DNA of 45,142 nt from Gemmatimonadota bacterium (lineage in GTDB: Bacteria; Gemmatimonadota; Gemmatimonadetes; Gemmatimonadales; GWC2-71-9): positions 1-45,142 of the forward strand of contig JADFPO010000017.1 of the NCBI GenBank assembly GCA_022562295.1, in the 5' to 3' direction. This document shows, one piece after another, positions 17,376 to 25,260 of the stretch. The notes beneath the pieces were generated by a model. It saw nothing but the letters and a program-made list of their open reading frames with translations, was not told the origin of the DNA and ran no database searches. The position numbers were made by a program, and so were the translations under genes. Each line of letters starts with the position of its first letter. The stretch's first letter is position 1.

Positions 17376-17729
17376 TTACAGACTCTTTTTCGCAACCTCA
17401 ACCAGTGCACCGAAAGCAATGGGGTCTCGCACGGCCAGATCGGCGAGGAGCTTTCGATTGATCGCCACGCCGGCCCCCTTGAGACCCGCCATAAATCGGC
17501 TATAGGACAAGTCGTGCTGCCTGGCCCCGGCGTTGATGCGGACAATCCACAGACGGCGGAAATCGCGTTTCTTGCGTCGGCGATCGCGATACGCGTAACG
17601 GAGTCCGCGCTCGACGTTTTCCTTTGCCGACTTGTACAGCTTGCTGCGACCGCCACGCGCTCCCTTGGCAGCGCGCATGATTTTTTTCTTACGCTTCAGG
17701 TGGGCAACATGGCCTTTGACGCGTGGCAT
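17376..17729 (-). CDS. rplT: 50S ribosomal protein L20
   Basis: L20 is needed early in large-subunit assembly and, in several bacteria, represses its own operon by binding the leader mRNA. The 117-residue protein is full length, starting [18 protein letters not shown] and containing [23 protein letters not shown] and [12 protein letters not shown], all typical of L20. It follows rpmI by 9 bp in the standard infC-rpmI-rplT order. Confidence 0.98.
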   Translation of the reverse strand: MPRVKGHVAHLKRKKKIMRAAKGARGGRSKLYKSAKENVERGLRYAYRDRRRKKRDFRRLWIVRINAGARQHDLSYSRFMAGLKGAGVAINRKLLADLAVRDPIAFGALVEVAKKSL

Positions 17730-17738
17730 GTTCCCCTC

Positions 17739-17933
17739 CTACTTCCCGAGAAGCTTGCGAATGCGAGGCGCGTCTGCGGCAGACATGACGGTGCCCTTCC
17801 GCAGATGGCGTTTCCGCTTGGGATGCTTCTTGGTGAGAATGTGGCTCTTGAACGCCTTGCGACGGGTAACCTTGCCGGTTCCTGTCAACTTGAAGCGCTT
17901 CCGAGCCGCTCGTTTGGTTTTTTGCTTGGGCAT
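17739..17933 (-). CDS. rpmI: 50S ribosomal protein L35
   Basis: A 64-residue, highly basic protein starting [17 protein letters not shown] with [15 protein letters not shown] and [14 protein letters not shown], the conserved L35 pattern. It starts about 138 bp after infC. GGAGGAGAAGGGG upstream of the ATG is an ample ribosome-binding site. Confidence 0.98.
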   Translation of the reverse strand: MPKQKTKRAARKRFKLTGTGKVTRRKAFKSHILTKKHPKRKRHLRKGTVMSAADAPRIRKLLGK

Positions 17934-18071
17934 CGTTATCCCCTTCTCCTCCCCCTACCTGTCGGCCCACCCATCCACACCACCTCCGCCGGCGATCCGA
18001 CTGTCCCCACGCCACCAAGAAGGATTCCTATCGTTAGGATCGTACAGCCACCCGACTGCCGATCGGCTAGT
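17934..18071. other. infC-rpmI spacer with small hairpin
   Basis: The 138-bp spacer is long for this cluster. It contains a small inverted repeat (GATTCCTA, TCGT, TAGGATC; about 18024-18042) without a T tract. It may be an L20 or processing site; I see no promoter consensus that I would trust. Confidence 0.35.
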
Positions 18072-18620
18072 CTATTTTTGCGCCAGCACCATGGTCATGT
18101 TGCGGCCCTCGAGCTTGGGTTGGGCCTCCACCTTAGCGAGGTCCTGCAACCGCTCTAGTGCGCGAGCCAAAACCTCCTGCCCTAACTCGGGATGTGTAAT
18201 CTGGCGCCCCCTAAACATCATTGTGAGCTTGACCTTGTTGCCGTCCTCCAAGAAACTCCGCGCGTGCCGCACCTTGAAGTCGAAATCGTGCTGGCTGATC
18301 CCAGGCCGGAACTTCACCTCTTTCATGTGGATCACGTGCTGCTTTTTCTTCGCCGCCTTTGCCGCTTTGTCCTGCTCGTAACGGAACTTCCCGTAATCCA
18401 TGATCTTCACGACGGGAGGGCGAGCCAGCGGAGCAACCTCGACGAGGTCCAGTCCGCGATCTACCGCCGCCGCCAGCGCCTCTTCGACCGGCATCACCCC
18501 GAGCTGATCTCCATTATCCGCGATGACCCTCACGGGGCTCATGCGAATTTGACTGTTCACCCGGGTACGGTTTTCCCGCTGCGGGATCTTGTTGTTGTAG
18601 GCCAGTGAGGCCACCTCCAT
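18072..18620 (-). CDS. infC: Translation initiation factor IF-3
   Basis: IF-3 binds the 30S subunit and monitors start-codon choice. The N-terminal domain (RTRVNSQIRMSPVRVIADNGDQLGVM), the Lys-rich linker (DKAAKAAKKKQ) and the C-terminal domain (HMKEVKFRPGISQHDFDFKVRHARSFLEDGNKVKL split over two strands) are all present. The ATG at 18620 would give 182 residues, but GAGG abuts it with no spacing. A strong GGAGG (18617-18613) instead sits eight nucleotides before an in-frame CTG at 18605, giving a 177-residue protein. Because infC often uses a rare start codon for autoregulation, CTG is a serious alternative. A terminator-like hairpin precedes the gene. Confidence 0.96.
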   Translation of the reverse strand: MEVASLAYNNKIPQRENRTRVNSQIRMSPVRVIADNGDQLGVMPVEEALAAAVDRGLDLVEVAPLARPPVVKIMDYGKFRYEQDKAAKAAKKKQHVIHMKEVKFRPGISQHDFDFKVRHARSFLEDGNKVKLTMMFRGRQITHPELGQEVLARALERLQDLAKVEAQPKLEGRNMTMVLAQK

Positions 18621-18630
18621 CCTCAAGGTG

Positions 18631-18662
18631 AAAAAAAGCGGACCCCTATGTGCAGAGTCCGC
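18631..18662 (-). terminator. Intrinsic terminator in the infC leader (attenuator)
   Basis: On the minus strand GCGGACTC (18662-18655) pairs with GGGTCCGC (18645-18638), an 8-bp GC-rich stem including one G-U pair, directly followed by seven T residues (18637-18631). It lies between the infC promoter and the infC ribosome site, so it should stop transcription before infC unless an alternative structure forms. Leader attenuation of infC-rpmI-rplT by L20 is known in Bacillus; the sequence here is not obviously the same leader. Confidence 0.85.
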
Positions 18663-18736
18663 CGTCCCGCCGAGCAGGTGCTCGGCAACGGTATTTAGAA
18701 CCCTGTGCGCTCGCCTCAGCGGCGGCTAGGTAGGGG
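18643..18736 (-). promoter_or_regulatory. Candidate nested antiterminator in the infC leader
   Basis: In the leader RNA, CCCCUA (18736-18731) can pair with UAGGGG (18648-18643), and CCGCCG (18725-18720) with CGGCGG (18664-18659). The second pairing lies inside the first. Both enclose a perfect 8-bp hairpin, GCCGAGCA-CC-UGCUCGGC (18686-18669). These pairings use both arms of the terminator hairpin, so the two folds exclude each other. This is the layout of a transcription attenuator. The ligand is unknown; L20 or IF-3 would be natural candidates. Confidence 0.6.
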
Positions 18737-18774
18737 AAGCGTCTCGACGCTTGCTTCGCGTGTTGTCGATTCGA

Positions 18775-18803
18775 AGGGTATCCCACGCCGCCTGAGGTGT
18801 CAA
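18775..18803 (-). promoter_or_regulatory. σ70-type promoter for infC-rpmI-rplT
   Basis: A perfect -35 TTGACA (18803-18798) is separated by 17 bp from TACCCT (18780-18775) as -10. The expected start near 18768 gives a leader of about 150 nt that carries the antiterminator/terminator pair. The -35 overlaps the stop codon of the upstream MBL gene, so a new transcription unit begins inside the leftward cluster. Confidence 0.75.
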
Positions 18804-19684
18804 CCGGCAAGTGCCTGAAATCCAAAGGACTTACCCTTCCTCACCACCCGACCCAGTGCATGCTCTGGATCGTGCTCGAAAACCAGCAGCCAGGACTCCT
18901 CTTCAGCCTGGGTGAGGAGCCGGCGCTTGGACTCGAGCGTCACGAGCGGCTCCAGATCGTACCCCATGATCCACGGCAGCGAAAGATGCGCCGTCGTCGG
19001 CACCAAGTCAGCCAAGAAACACGCCTTCTCGCCTCCGTCTTCGATGAGAATGGATTGGTGATGAGGGACGTGCCCCGGGGTCAGAATCGCTCGAACCCCA
19101 GGTAATATCTCTGCATCGCCACTCACCAGCTTCCACCGGTCGGCGTCTGTCACCGGCGCAAAGTTCTTGGGGAAATAGCTTCCAGCCGTACGCTCGTTGG
19201 TCCGGAGCCCGAACGCGAGATCTCCCTCCTGGACGACGTAGGTTGCTTCGGGAAATGCCACACACGGCTCGTCCTCGGGGCCGCCACCCGGCGGCACCAC
19301 CGTATTGCCTCCGGCATGATCGAAATGGAGATGCGTGTTCACGACCCAGCGCACGTCGCGAGCCGTGAGTCCGACTTCGTTCAGGGCGTCATCGAGCCGA
19401 GTGGGGCCGTGGACTCCCTCGTTGTCGATCCCGTAGAGATCACAGAATTTTTCCGATTCCTTGTTCCCGATGCCCGTATCGACCAGCACGGGGCCGTCGG
19501 GGTGCTCAATCAAGAGGCAGCGCAACGCGAGAGGTATGCGGTTCCGCCCATCCGCCTCGATCCGGCGGTTCCAGAGTTCCTTGGGCACCACGCCGAACAT
19601 GGCTCCGCCATCCAATCGCTGCACGCCACCTTCGAGGGCGTGGCAGGTCAAGTTGCCAACCCGGAAGGTCGTGACCAGACTCAT
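18800..19684 (-). CDS. MBL-fold metallo-hydrolase
   Basis: The 294-residue protein has the metallo-β-lactamase fold motif HLHFDH at 118-123 (two metal site), an earlier LVDTGIG, then TPGHVPHHQSI and FLADLVP for the remaining metal ligands, and a late HDPEH. Such enzymes hydrolyse esters, thioesters or lactones; N-acyl-homoserine lactonases and quinone-biosynthesis hydrolases share this outline, but the substrate cannot be told. Its ATG overlaps the exonuclease stop (ATGA at 19681-19684), making it the fourth gene of the rex-arginine deiminase-exonuclease series. Confidence 0.88.
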   Translation of the reverse strand: MSLVTTFRVGNLTCHALEGGVQRLDGGAMFGVVPKELWNRRIEADGRNRIPLALRCLLIEHPDGPVLVDTGIGNKESEKFCDLYGIDNEGVHGPTRLDDALNEVGLTARDVRWVVNTHLHFDHAGGNTVVPPGGGPEDEPCVAFPEATYVVQEGDLAFGLRTNERTAGSYFPKNFAPVTDADRWKLVSGDAEILPGVRAILTPGHVPHHQSILIEDGGEKACFLADLVPTTAHLSLPWIMGYDLEPLVTLESKRRLLTQAEEESWLLVFEHDPEHALGRVVRKGKSFGFQALAG

Positions 19685-20538
19685 CCCTCCTCCATCGGCG
19701 TCGGTAGCACCGCCCGCTTCTTACGCTTTTTCCGGTTGCGCCGCCGCTGCAGGTCCTCCAACCCACACAGGGTATCGACGCCGCGTTCTCCGGCAAGGTT
19801 CAGCATCTGCTGTAACACCAACGCCGTGGCCATCGCATCACCACCCGCCCGATGGCGATTCTCGATCGCGATATCGAGATACCGCGCCACACTGTCAAGA
19901 CTGCGTGAGCGAAGACCCGGAATCAAACGCTTCGCAAGCCGTACCGTGCATAGGCGCGGTCCATCGAGTGTGATATCGAGAGCGCGGCGCGTCTCTAGCG
20001 ACACGAACGACCAGTCGAATCGAAGGTTATGGGCGACGAAGATGCGACCGGCCAGCGCGCCCACCACGTCACTCGCGATTTCCGTGAAGCACGGCTTGCC
20101 CCGAATCTTCTCCTGCGTAATACGGGTCACGCGGGTGATGACCGATGGGATTGGGCGTTCGGGATCGATCAACGTGTCGATCGCCATCTTCACCGCACCT
20201 CCGTAAAGAACGGCTATCGCGATCTCGATTATCCGATCACCTTTTCCAGGGCTCGAGCCCGTGGTTTCGACGTCGACAACGGCAAACGTGCACTCGGTAA
20301 GTTTGGGGGATCCCACCGTTTGCCGCACCAGTTCCCACCGTGCGTCGAAGCGGCGCCGCACCCTCGGATCTGACGCGAGCAAGGCGCTGGCCAGCCGCTC
20401 CGCGACTGGTGACGACGTGGACGCGATGCCGAGAACCTCGTGAACCAACGCGGTACTATTGGCGGGTCCGGCCTCGAGGTAGTCGAGCGCTTTATCCACC
20501 AACTTGCCGGCGGGCCGTGCCTGCACGCCGCCGGTCAC
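19681..20538 (-). CDS. DnaQ-like DEDDh 3'-5' exonuclease
   Basis: The 285-residue protein has an ε-subunit-type exonuclease fold. Motif I is VVDVETTG with Asp89 and Glu91. Motif II is AHNLRFDWSF with Asp175. Motif III is HRAGGD with His229 and Asp234. About 80 residues precede the domain (an α-helical region with KLVDKALDYLEAGP), and the C-terminus is a basic Arg/Lys tail. It could be a Pol III ε-like proofreader or a free-standing RNase T/ExoX-type nuclease. I place the start at GTG 20538 because it overlaps the arginine deiminase stop as GTGA; longer frames lie inside that gene. Confidence 0.87.
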   Translation of the reverse strand: MTGGVQARPAGKLVDKALDYLEAGPANSTALVHEVLGIASTSSPVAERLASALLASDPRVRRRFDARWELVRQTVGSPKLTECTFAVVDVETTGSSPGKGDRIIEIAIAVLYGGAVKMAIDTLIDPERPIPSVITRVTRITQEKIRGKPCFTEIASDVVGALAGRIFVAHNLRFDWSFVSLETRRALDITLDGPRLCTVRLAKRLIPGLRSRSLDSVARYLDIAIENRHRAGGDAMATALVLQQMLNLAGERGVDTLCGLEDLQRRRNRKKRKKRAVLPTPMEEG

Positions 20539-21764
20539 AACGCATCCCGTAACAGTGGCAGTGACATGCACCGCGGCCCGCCACCGCCTCGGACCAACTC
20601 GCTTCCCCGAATCGTCAAGATCGTGCGCTCTTCGTCGTTGACTTGGTCGTCGCCCGACAGGAAATCCTCGAACCCGACGATGCGAAATCCGGCTTTTTCG
20701 AGTTCTCCGAGCGTCGCCTCGTTTCTCTTGTACGCCAGAGCCAGGCCAGGGCGGAGTGCCAGCAGGTTGCAGCCGGAGGCCCACTGCTCTCGCTCCTGCA
20801 GGGCCCGATCCGAACCGCCACACAATATCGGCTCGAGGGCAAAATCCACTTCCTTGAGCGCGGCGAAGAAATCGGGCATCTCACGGACCCCGGCCTTGCC
20901 CTTTCTCCGGTGCAACACCGCCAACCGTTGCGGTCCGATGAACTGCGGTGGCGACACCACACACAAACCGTGGTCGATCTGAGTGAATAGCATGTCGAGA
21001 TGCACCGCGGTGGGCTCACCTGGCATGACGACGACGATCACGTCCGAGATGCCGCACCGCGCCATCGCAATGTCGCACAAGTGATCCAGGGCCATTGCAC
21101 TCGTGCGGTCGCTGAAGCCAACGATGAGCAGATCCTCACGCACCGGATGCACATCGCCCCCCTCGAGCGTGTAGCCCAGTCGCCGCTCCTCCGACCCATC
21201 GTAAATAATGCCGTCATTCTCCAACACCGGATGACATGCAAAAAGCGCCTTGATGAGCAACTCTTCGGACCACCGCGCCTCATGGCGCATCGAGCCTATC
21301 ACCGCGTGGCTGCCAATCACGATGCCCACGTCGCGCGTGAAGAACAGGTTGGGCAGTGGAGGAAGGGCGTATCCCCCTTGGTTGAGCGTTCTGGCAATGG
21401 GCCCCGCAACGTCTTCGGCACCTTGGATCAACATCGTGACCAAGTCGTCCGCGGGCCGGTCGGCAAGGAGCTTGGAAACGTTGCCCGCATAGGCGATATG
21501 CTCCGTCTGCGCCGCGAGCAGCTTCCTCGCGTCCTCACTCTCGGCAATATGCCGCAGTAGGTCGCCCACTTCGTATACCTCGGCGAACCGTTGCAACACC
21601 GCCACCATCGAGCGATGCTCGGTGCGGGCCGTGTCTAACTCGATAATATCGTCGTAAAGAAAATCCCGGCGCGTTCCCGGGGTTACCGCCAGAACCTCGT
21701 TTCCAGGCTCATGAACCAAGACGGCCCGCAACGGGCCGATCTCGGAGGAAACATGTATGGGCAT
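20535..21764 (-). CDS. arcA: Arginine deiminase
   Basis: ADI hydrolyses L-arginine to citrulline and ammonia. The 409-residue protein matches the family in length and keeps all catalytic positions: FTRD with Asp145, EGGDVH with Glu201, HLD with His255 and Asp257, and the nucleophile Cys399 in GGPRCMSLP. In the classical pathway arcB (ornithine carbamoyltransferase) and arcC (carbamate kinase) sit beside arcA and give ATP; neither is in this window. Instead arcA is 8 bp after rex and coupled to an exonuclease. Control by Rex is therefore likely. Confidence 0.93.
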   Translation of the reverse strand: MPIHVSSEIGPLRAVLVHEPGNEVLAVTPGTRRDFLYDDIIELDTARTEHRSMVAVLQRFAEVYEVGDLLRHIAESEDARKLLAAQTEHIAYAGNVSKLLADRPADDLVTMLIQGAEDVAGPIARTLNQGGYALPPLPNLFFTRDVGIVIGSHAVIGSMRHEARWSEELLIKALFACHPVLENDGIIYDGSEERRLGYTLEGGDVHPVREDLLIVGFSDRTSAMALDHLCDIAMARCGISDVIVVVMPGEPTAVHLDMLFTQIDHGLCVVSPPQFIGPQRLAVLHRRKGKAGVREMPDFFAALKEVDFALEPILCGGSDRALQEREQWASGCNLLALRPGLALAYKRNEATLGELEKAGFRIVGFEDFLSGDDQVNDEERTILTIRGSELVRGGGGPRCMSLPLLRDAL

Positions 21765-21772
21765 GGCGCAAT

Positions 21773-22393
21773 CTAGCGATTCCTCAGCCCGTAACTCAAC
21801 GCCTCCAATTCCAACACCAAGCTCACGTTTTTCACGATCACATCGTCGGGAACGCGGAGTTGGATCGGTGCGAAATTGAGGAGTGCCTTCACACCGGCTT
21901 TGACCAACCGATCCACGATTTCCTGTGCCGCTCCGGCCGGTGTGACCACGATGGCCATGTCCACGAGTTCCTTCGCCAAGTCCGCTTCCAGCCGCCTTTG
22001 ATCGCGGATTGGAATCGAGTTTCGTTTCTGCCCGATTTTCTTCGGGTCGCAGTCGTACAGCGAGACGACGTGGAAGCCGTGCTGCTCGAACCCCCGAAAA
22101 TGCGCCAAGGCCGCACCGATGTTGCCGGCCCCAACCACCACGATGCGGTAGGTTCGCTCCAACCCGAGAATGTCTCGTAGTCGGCCCGCCAATTCGGGCA
22201 CCGAGTATCCGAACCCACGCTTGCCAAACGACCCAAAGAACGAAAGATCCTTGCGAACCTGTGCTGACGTGGTCCCCCCGCGTGTAGCGAGCGCTTCCGA
22301 ACTCACCGTCTCGGTGCCCTGCCGCTCGAAGTCTTCGAGGAACCGCAGGTAGAGGGAGAGGCGGCGTACTGTGGATTCGGCGATCTTTCGCAT
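21773..22393 (-). CDS. rex: Redox-sensing transcriptional repressor Rex
   Basis: Rex binds its operator when NADH is low and releases it when NADH rises. The 206-residue protein has the N-terminal winged helix (IAESTVRRLSLYLRFLE, SAQVRKDLSFFGSFGKRGFGY) and a Rossmann domain with VVVGAGNIGAAL, then a C-terminal swapped helix (LSYGLRNR). It starts with ATG at 22393. No ribosome site is visible: the Rex operator occupies the bases directly upstream. It may be translated from a short or leaderless transcript. It is followed by arginine deiminase after 8 bp. Confidence 0.97.
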   Translation of the reverse strand: MRKIAESTVRRLSLYLRFLEDFERQGTETVSSEALATRGGTTSAQVRKDLSFFGSFGKRGFGYSVPELAGRLRDILGLERTYRIVVVGAGNIGAALAHFRGFEQHGFHVVSLYDCDPKKIGQKRNSIPIRDQRRLEADLAKELVDMAIVVTPAGAAQEIVDRLVKAGVKALLNFAPIQLRVPDDVIVKNVSLVLELEALSYGLRNR

Positions 22394-22397
22394 GGTA

Positions 22398-22415
22398 TTG
22401 TGAAATTTTTCACAA
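22398..22415. promoter_or_regulatory. Rex operator (ROP site)
   Basis: TTGTGAAATTTTTCACAA is an 18-bp near-perfect palindrome (TTGTGAA, four A/T bases, TTCACAA) identical to the known Rex consensus. It ends four bases before the rex ATG, so rex is almost certainly autoregulated, and the downstream arginine deiminase, exonuclease and MBL genes would share the control. Confidence 0.95.
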
Positions 22416-22438
22416 CATAGCCGCTGCGAAAGTGAACG

Positions 22439-23233
22439 TCAACGAGACATCGCCCTAAACAACTTCACAAATTCTTGGGGCGTCAGCACTTCCGGGCGCG
22501 AGGTCGAGGCGATTTCGAGCGACTCCAACGTCGCCGCCACCGAGGCAGCGGTGCGGCCGGAGATGGTTCGCAGGCCTCGGGCGACCTGCTTGCGCCGCTG
22601 GCCGAACAGGCCGGTCACGAACCGGCGGAACGGGATGCGCTCGCCGGGATCCACCATCGGCACGGACCGAGGCCGGATGCGCACGAGAGCCGAATCGACG
22701 CGCGGTGGTGGCCTGAACGAGCCGGCCTTGACCACCTGGAGCCGCTCGACCGAGGCGGCTGCCTGCACGCCGACGGTGAGCGCACCGTACGCCGACGTCC
22801 CAGGAGCCGCCTCCAGCCGATCGGCCACCTCGCGCTGCACGAGGAAAACGACTACGACCGGTGTCTGCTCGGCAAGGGCCTTGTCGATCAGCGGCGTGGT
22901 AATGGAGAACGGAACGTTGCCGACCACCTTGAACGGGCGCACCTTCGCGCCCGCAGCGGCCGCCGCCACACTGGCCCCCCAGTCGACATCGAGCGCGTCG
23001 GCGTGGATGACCGTACAATGCTTCACGTGAGCTTGTTGCAGCTCGCGAGCCAACGCTGCGTCCTTCTCGATGGCAACCACTGTCCGCACCCTCGGTGCGA
23101 GCCGACGGGTCAACGATCCCTTCCCAGGGCCGATTTCCACCACATCATCATCGTCTCGGGGATCGAGAGCATCGACGATGCGATCGAGGATGGCCGGATC
23201 GAAAAGGAAGTGCTGGCCGAGGCGGCGCGACAC
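22439..23233 (-). CDS. rsmA: 16S rRNA dimethyladenosine transferase (RsmA/KsgA)
   Basis: KsgA dimethylates two adjacent adenosines near the 3' end of 16S rRNA. The 264-residue protein starts MSRRLGQHFLFDPAILDRIV, with the SAM motif VEIGPGKGSLT at about 32-42, and the catalytic NVPFSIT (usually NLPYNIS/T). The C-terminal helices carry the FRPPPRVDSALVRI block. GTG start; its first base is the last base of the preceding phosphatase stop codon (TAGTG). Confidence 0.96.
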   Translation of the reverse strand: MSRRLGQHFLFDPAILDRIVDALDPRDDDDVVEIGPGKGSLTRRLAPRVRTVVAIEKDAALARELQQAHVKHCTVIHADALDVDWGASVAAAAAGAKVRPFKVVGNVPFSITTPLIDKALAEQTPVVVVFLVQREVADRLEAAPGTSAYGALTVGVQAAASVERLQVVKAGSFRPPPRVDSALVRIRPRSVPMVDPGERIPFRRFVTGLFGQRRKQVARGLRTISGRTAASVAATLESLEIASTSRPEVLTPQEFVKLFRAMSR

Positions 23234-24729
23234 TACGCCTTGAGCACCACCACGGTGCGATCGTCCGTCGCAACGTCGGCAAACGAACTCACCGCGTTGA
23301 ACACCGCCTCCACGATTTCTACCGCAGGGTTGTTTCGGGTTTGGCGCACGATATCCAGCACCCGTGCTTCCCCGAAAAGTTCGTCAGACCGGTTTCTTGT
23401 TTCGGTTATTCCGTCGGAGACCAATACCAGCAGGTCCGAGTCGGGGGCCCACTCTACCGAACTCCCCTCGATGGCGCCCGGCTCACCCAAACCGAGCGGC
23501 GGAGCGGTGGCCGCGAGGCGTTTCGCCGAGCCGTCACCAGACATACGCCAGGCATGCGGATGCCCGGCGTTGGCGTAGCGGAGGATGCCGTGCTCCGCAT
23601 CGACAATCCCGTAGAACAGCGACAAGTACATCTCGGTCTCGGCCAGTTCCGAGTTCACCGACGCCAACAACTGATCGAGTGCGGCTTCCGGAGACTCCGC
23701 CGCGACAGCATGGATGCCCGCTGCCGAGAGCACCAGTGCCATGATGAGCGCCGCGGCAAGTCCATGAGTGGACACGTCACCGAGCATGACACCGACTTGC
23801 GAGCCGGGCAGCCGGACGAACTGGTAGAAGTCACCACCCACGTCCTCCGCCGGTCGGCATATCGCGGCCACGTCAATTTGTGGCCCCAACAGCGTCGGTG
23901 AAGGCAGCAATCGAAGCTGCAGGTCGTGCGCCAACTGCAGTTCTTGCCGCACGCGTTGACGCTCACGGTCGAGTTCGACGAGGCGGGCGTTCTCGATGGC
24001 AGCACCAATCTGATGCGCAATCGCCGTCACGAGCTTGGCGTGCCCGTGACCGAACGCGTCTTCGCTCATCCGGTCTGTCAGGTTGATCACACCGACGGGA
24101 CGGGCCACCCCATCCGGGTCAGGATACACGATCGGGACGGAAAGAAATGCTTTCCCGCGGTACGGACGCGTCATGGCATCGGGATCTTTCCACATTCCGT
24201 CATCGGACGCGTTGCGCAGCACAGTGTCGCATTCACGAAATACTCGCGCGGCCACCGACATCTCGTCGTCGACCGGGATCGGTGTAAAATCGCTGACGTC
24301 GACTCCCCACCCCGCCACCGGACGGAGTGTGCGATGCTCGGCGTCGTACACGAGAATGGATGCCCGTCGGGCTCCGACGACCTTACTCACTTCTCGAACG
24401 ATGACGCTGGCCGCCTCTTCCAACCCGATCGTCCGTCCAAGTACGGCGCTGATGGTATAGAGTAGGTCGATCTCCTCGTAATGGCGTGTCAGTTCCTCCG
24501 CCACGTGCAGCGTCTCGCCCTCGGTTTCCACCAGCCGCGTCAGTAGCGGGCCCAATGCGAGTTCGTGGTCTGGATGGTTGCACTGGTAGTAGTAGTCAGA
24601 GATGCCAGACAGGGGTTGGAGCCTGTCCGCACCCGAGCCGTCCACGTCCGGTACCGTCGGGACCTTCTGATCGGACCTCAGCGATGGGCCGGCAACGAGC
24701 TGCATCGTACGCTCGCTTGCACGCCACAC
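23233..24729 (-). CDS. GAF domain plus SpoIIE-type PP2C phosphatase (RsbU/RsbP-like)
   Basis: A 498-residue signalling phosphatase. After an N-terminal region come a GAF sensor domain (about 100-250), a coiled-coil linker (ELDRERQRVRQELQLAHDLQ) and a SpoIIE domain (about 285-498) with the metal ligands in EDVGGD (Asp296, Asp300), GDVSTHG (Asp318) and LVSDGITE. It should dephosphorylate the STAS antagonist encoded two genes upstream. The GTG start at 24729 is uncertain: the preceding 60 bp stay open and look coding (LTRLDATLHALGQLL) but contain no ATG, GTG or TTG. Confidence 0.92.
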   Translation of the reverse strand: MWRASERTMQLVAGPSLRSDQKVPTVPDVDGSGADRLQPLSGISDYYYQCNHPDHELALGPLLTRLVETEGETLHVAEELTRHYEEIDLLYTISAVLGRTIGLEEAASVIVREVSKVVGARRASILVYDAEHRTLRPVAGWGVDVSDFTPIPVDDEMSVAARVFRECDTVLRNASDDGMWKDPDAMTRPYRGKAFLSVPIVYPDPDGVARPVGVINLTDRMSEDAFGHGHAKLVTAIAHQIGAAIENARLVELDRERQRVRQELQLAHDLQLRLLPSPTLLGPQIDVAAICRPAEDVGGDFYQFVRLPGSQVGVMLGDVSTHGLAAALIMALVLSAAGIHAVAAESPEAALDQLLASVNSELAETEMYLSLFYGIVDAEHGILRYANAGHPHAWRMSGDGSAKRLAATAPPLGLGEPGAIEGSSVEWAPDSDLLVLVSDGITETRNRSDELFGEARVLDIVRQTRNNPAVEIVEAVFNAVSSFADVATDDRTVVVLKA

Positions 24730-24785
24730 CCGAATTTCGTCACCCAGCAGCTGGCCAAGCGCGTGCAGCGTCGCATCGAGACGGG

Positions 24786-25181
24786 TCAGGCGCGGTGTAG
24801 CGTCATGCAGAGGGAGTTACCTCGGTCGTTGAATTCGAGCTCGTCCACGAGCTCTTTGATGAGAAAGAGACCCCGACCAGCTACCCGCTCGATGCAATCC
24901 CGCGACCGGGGATCGGGTATACAGTTGGGATCGAACCCTTCGCCCTGGTCACGAACGTGGACCTGTACCGATTGTCCGACGAGACATATCGCGATATGGA
25001 CCTGCTTACCCGGATCGAGTCGGTTCCCGTACACGATGGCGTTGGCCAAGGCTTCGGACAGTGCGACCCTGAGATTGAAGCGCACGGCCTTGACGGACAG
25101 CCCGCACGCCAGGCAATGCCGGGCCACGAGGTCCACGGTGTGCTCGACGAATTCGAGTTCGCTCGGCACTGCCACCGTCAT
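24786..25181 (-). CDS. HATPase anti-σ factor/serine kinase (RsbW/SpoIIAB-like)
   Basis: The 131-residue protein is a minimal GHKL ATPase. The N box is LSEALANAIVYGN with Glu43 and Asn47, the G1 box is DQGEGF at 78-83, and the G2 box is AGRGLFLIKEL at 101-111. Such kinases phosphorylate a STAS partner and hold a σ factor or other target. The ATG at 25181 begins right at the conserved domain. The stretch between the STAS stop and this ATG (25182-25260) is open and coding-like in the same frame but lacks a normal start codon. Confidence 0.92.
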   Translation of the reverse strand: MTVAVPSELEFVEHTVDLVARHCLACGLSVKAVRFNLRVALSEALANAIVYGNRLDPGKQVHIAICLVGQSVQVHVRDQGEGFDPNCIPDPRSRDCIERVAGRGLFLIKELVDELEFNDRGNSLCMTLHRA

Positions 25182-25260
25182 GCGGAGACCACGATCGGGA
25201 GCATCGTGGTCGGACCGGCCCGGACGCCGGACGCACAGTCGCAGCGGTACGGTCTCGATG

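Noticed and set aside
20539-20823. N-terminal extension of the DnaQ-like exonuclease
   Set aside because: Overlaps the arginine deiminase coding end and is Arg/Gly-rich; the GTGA junction at 20535-20538 explains the start.
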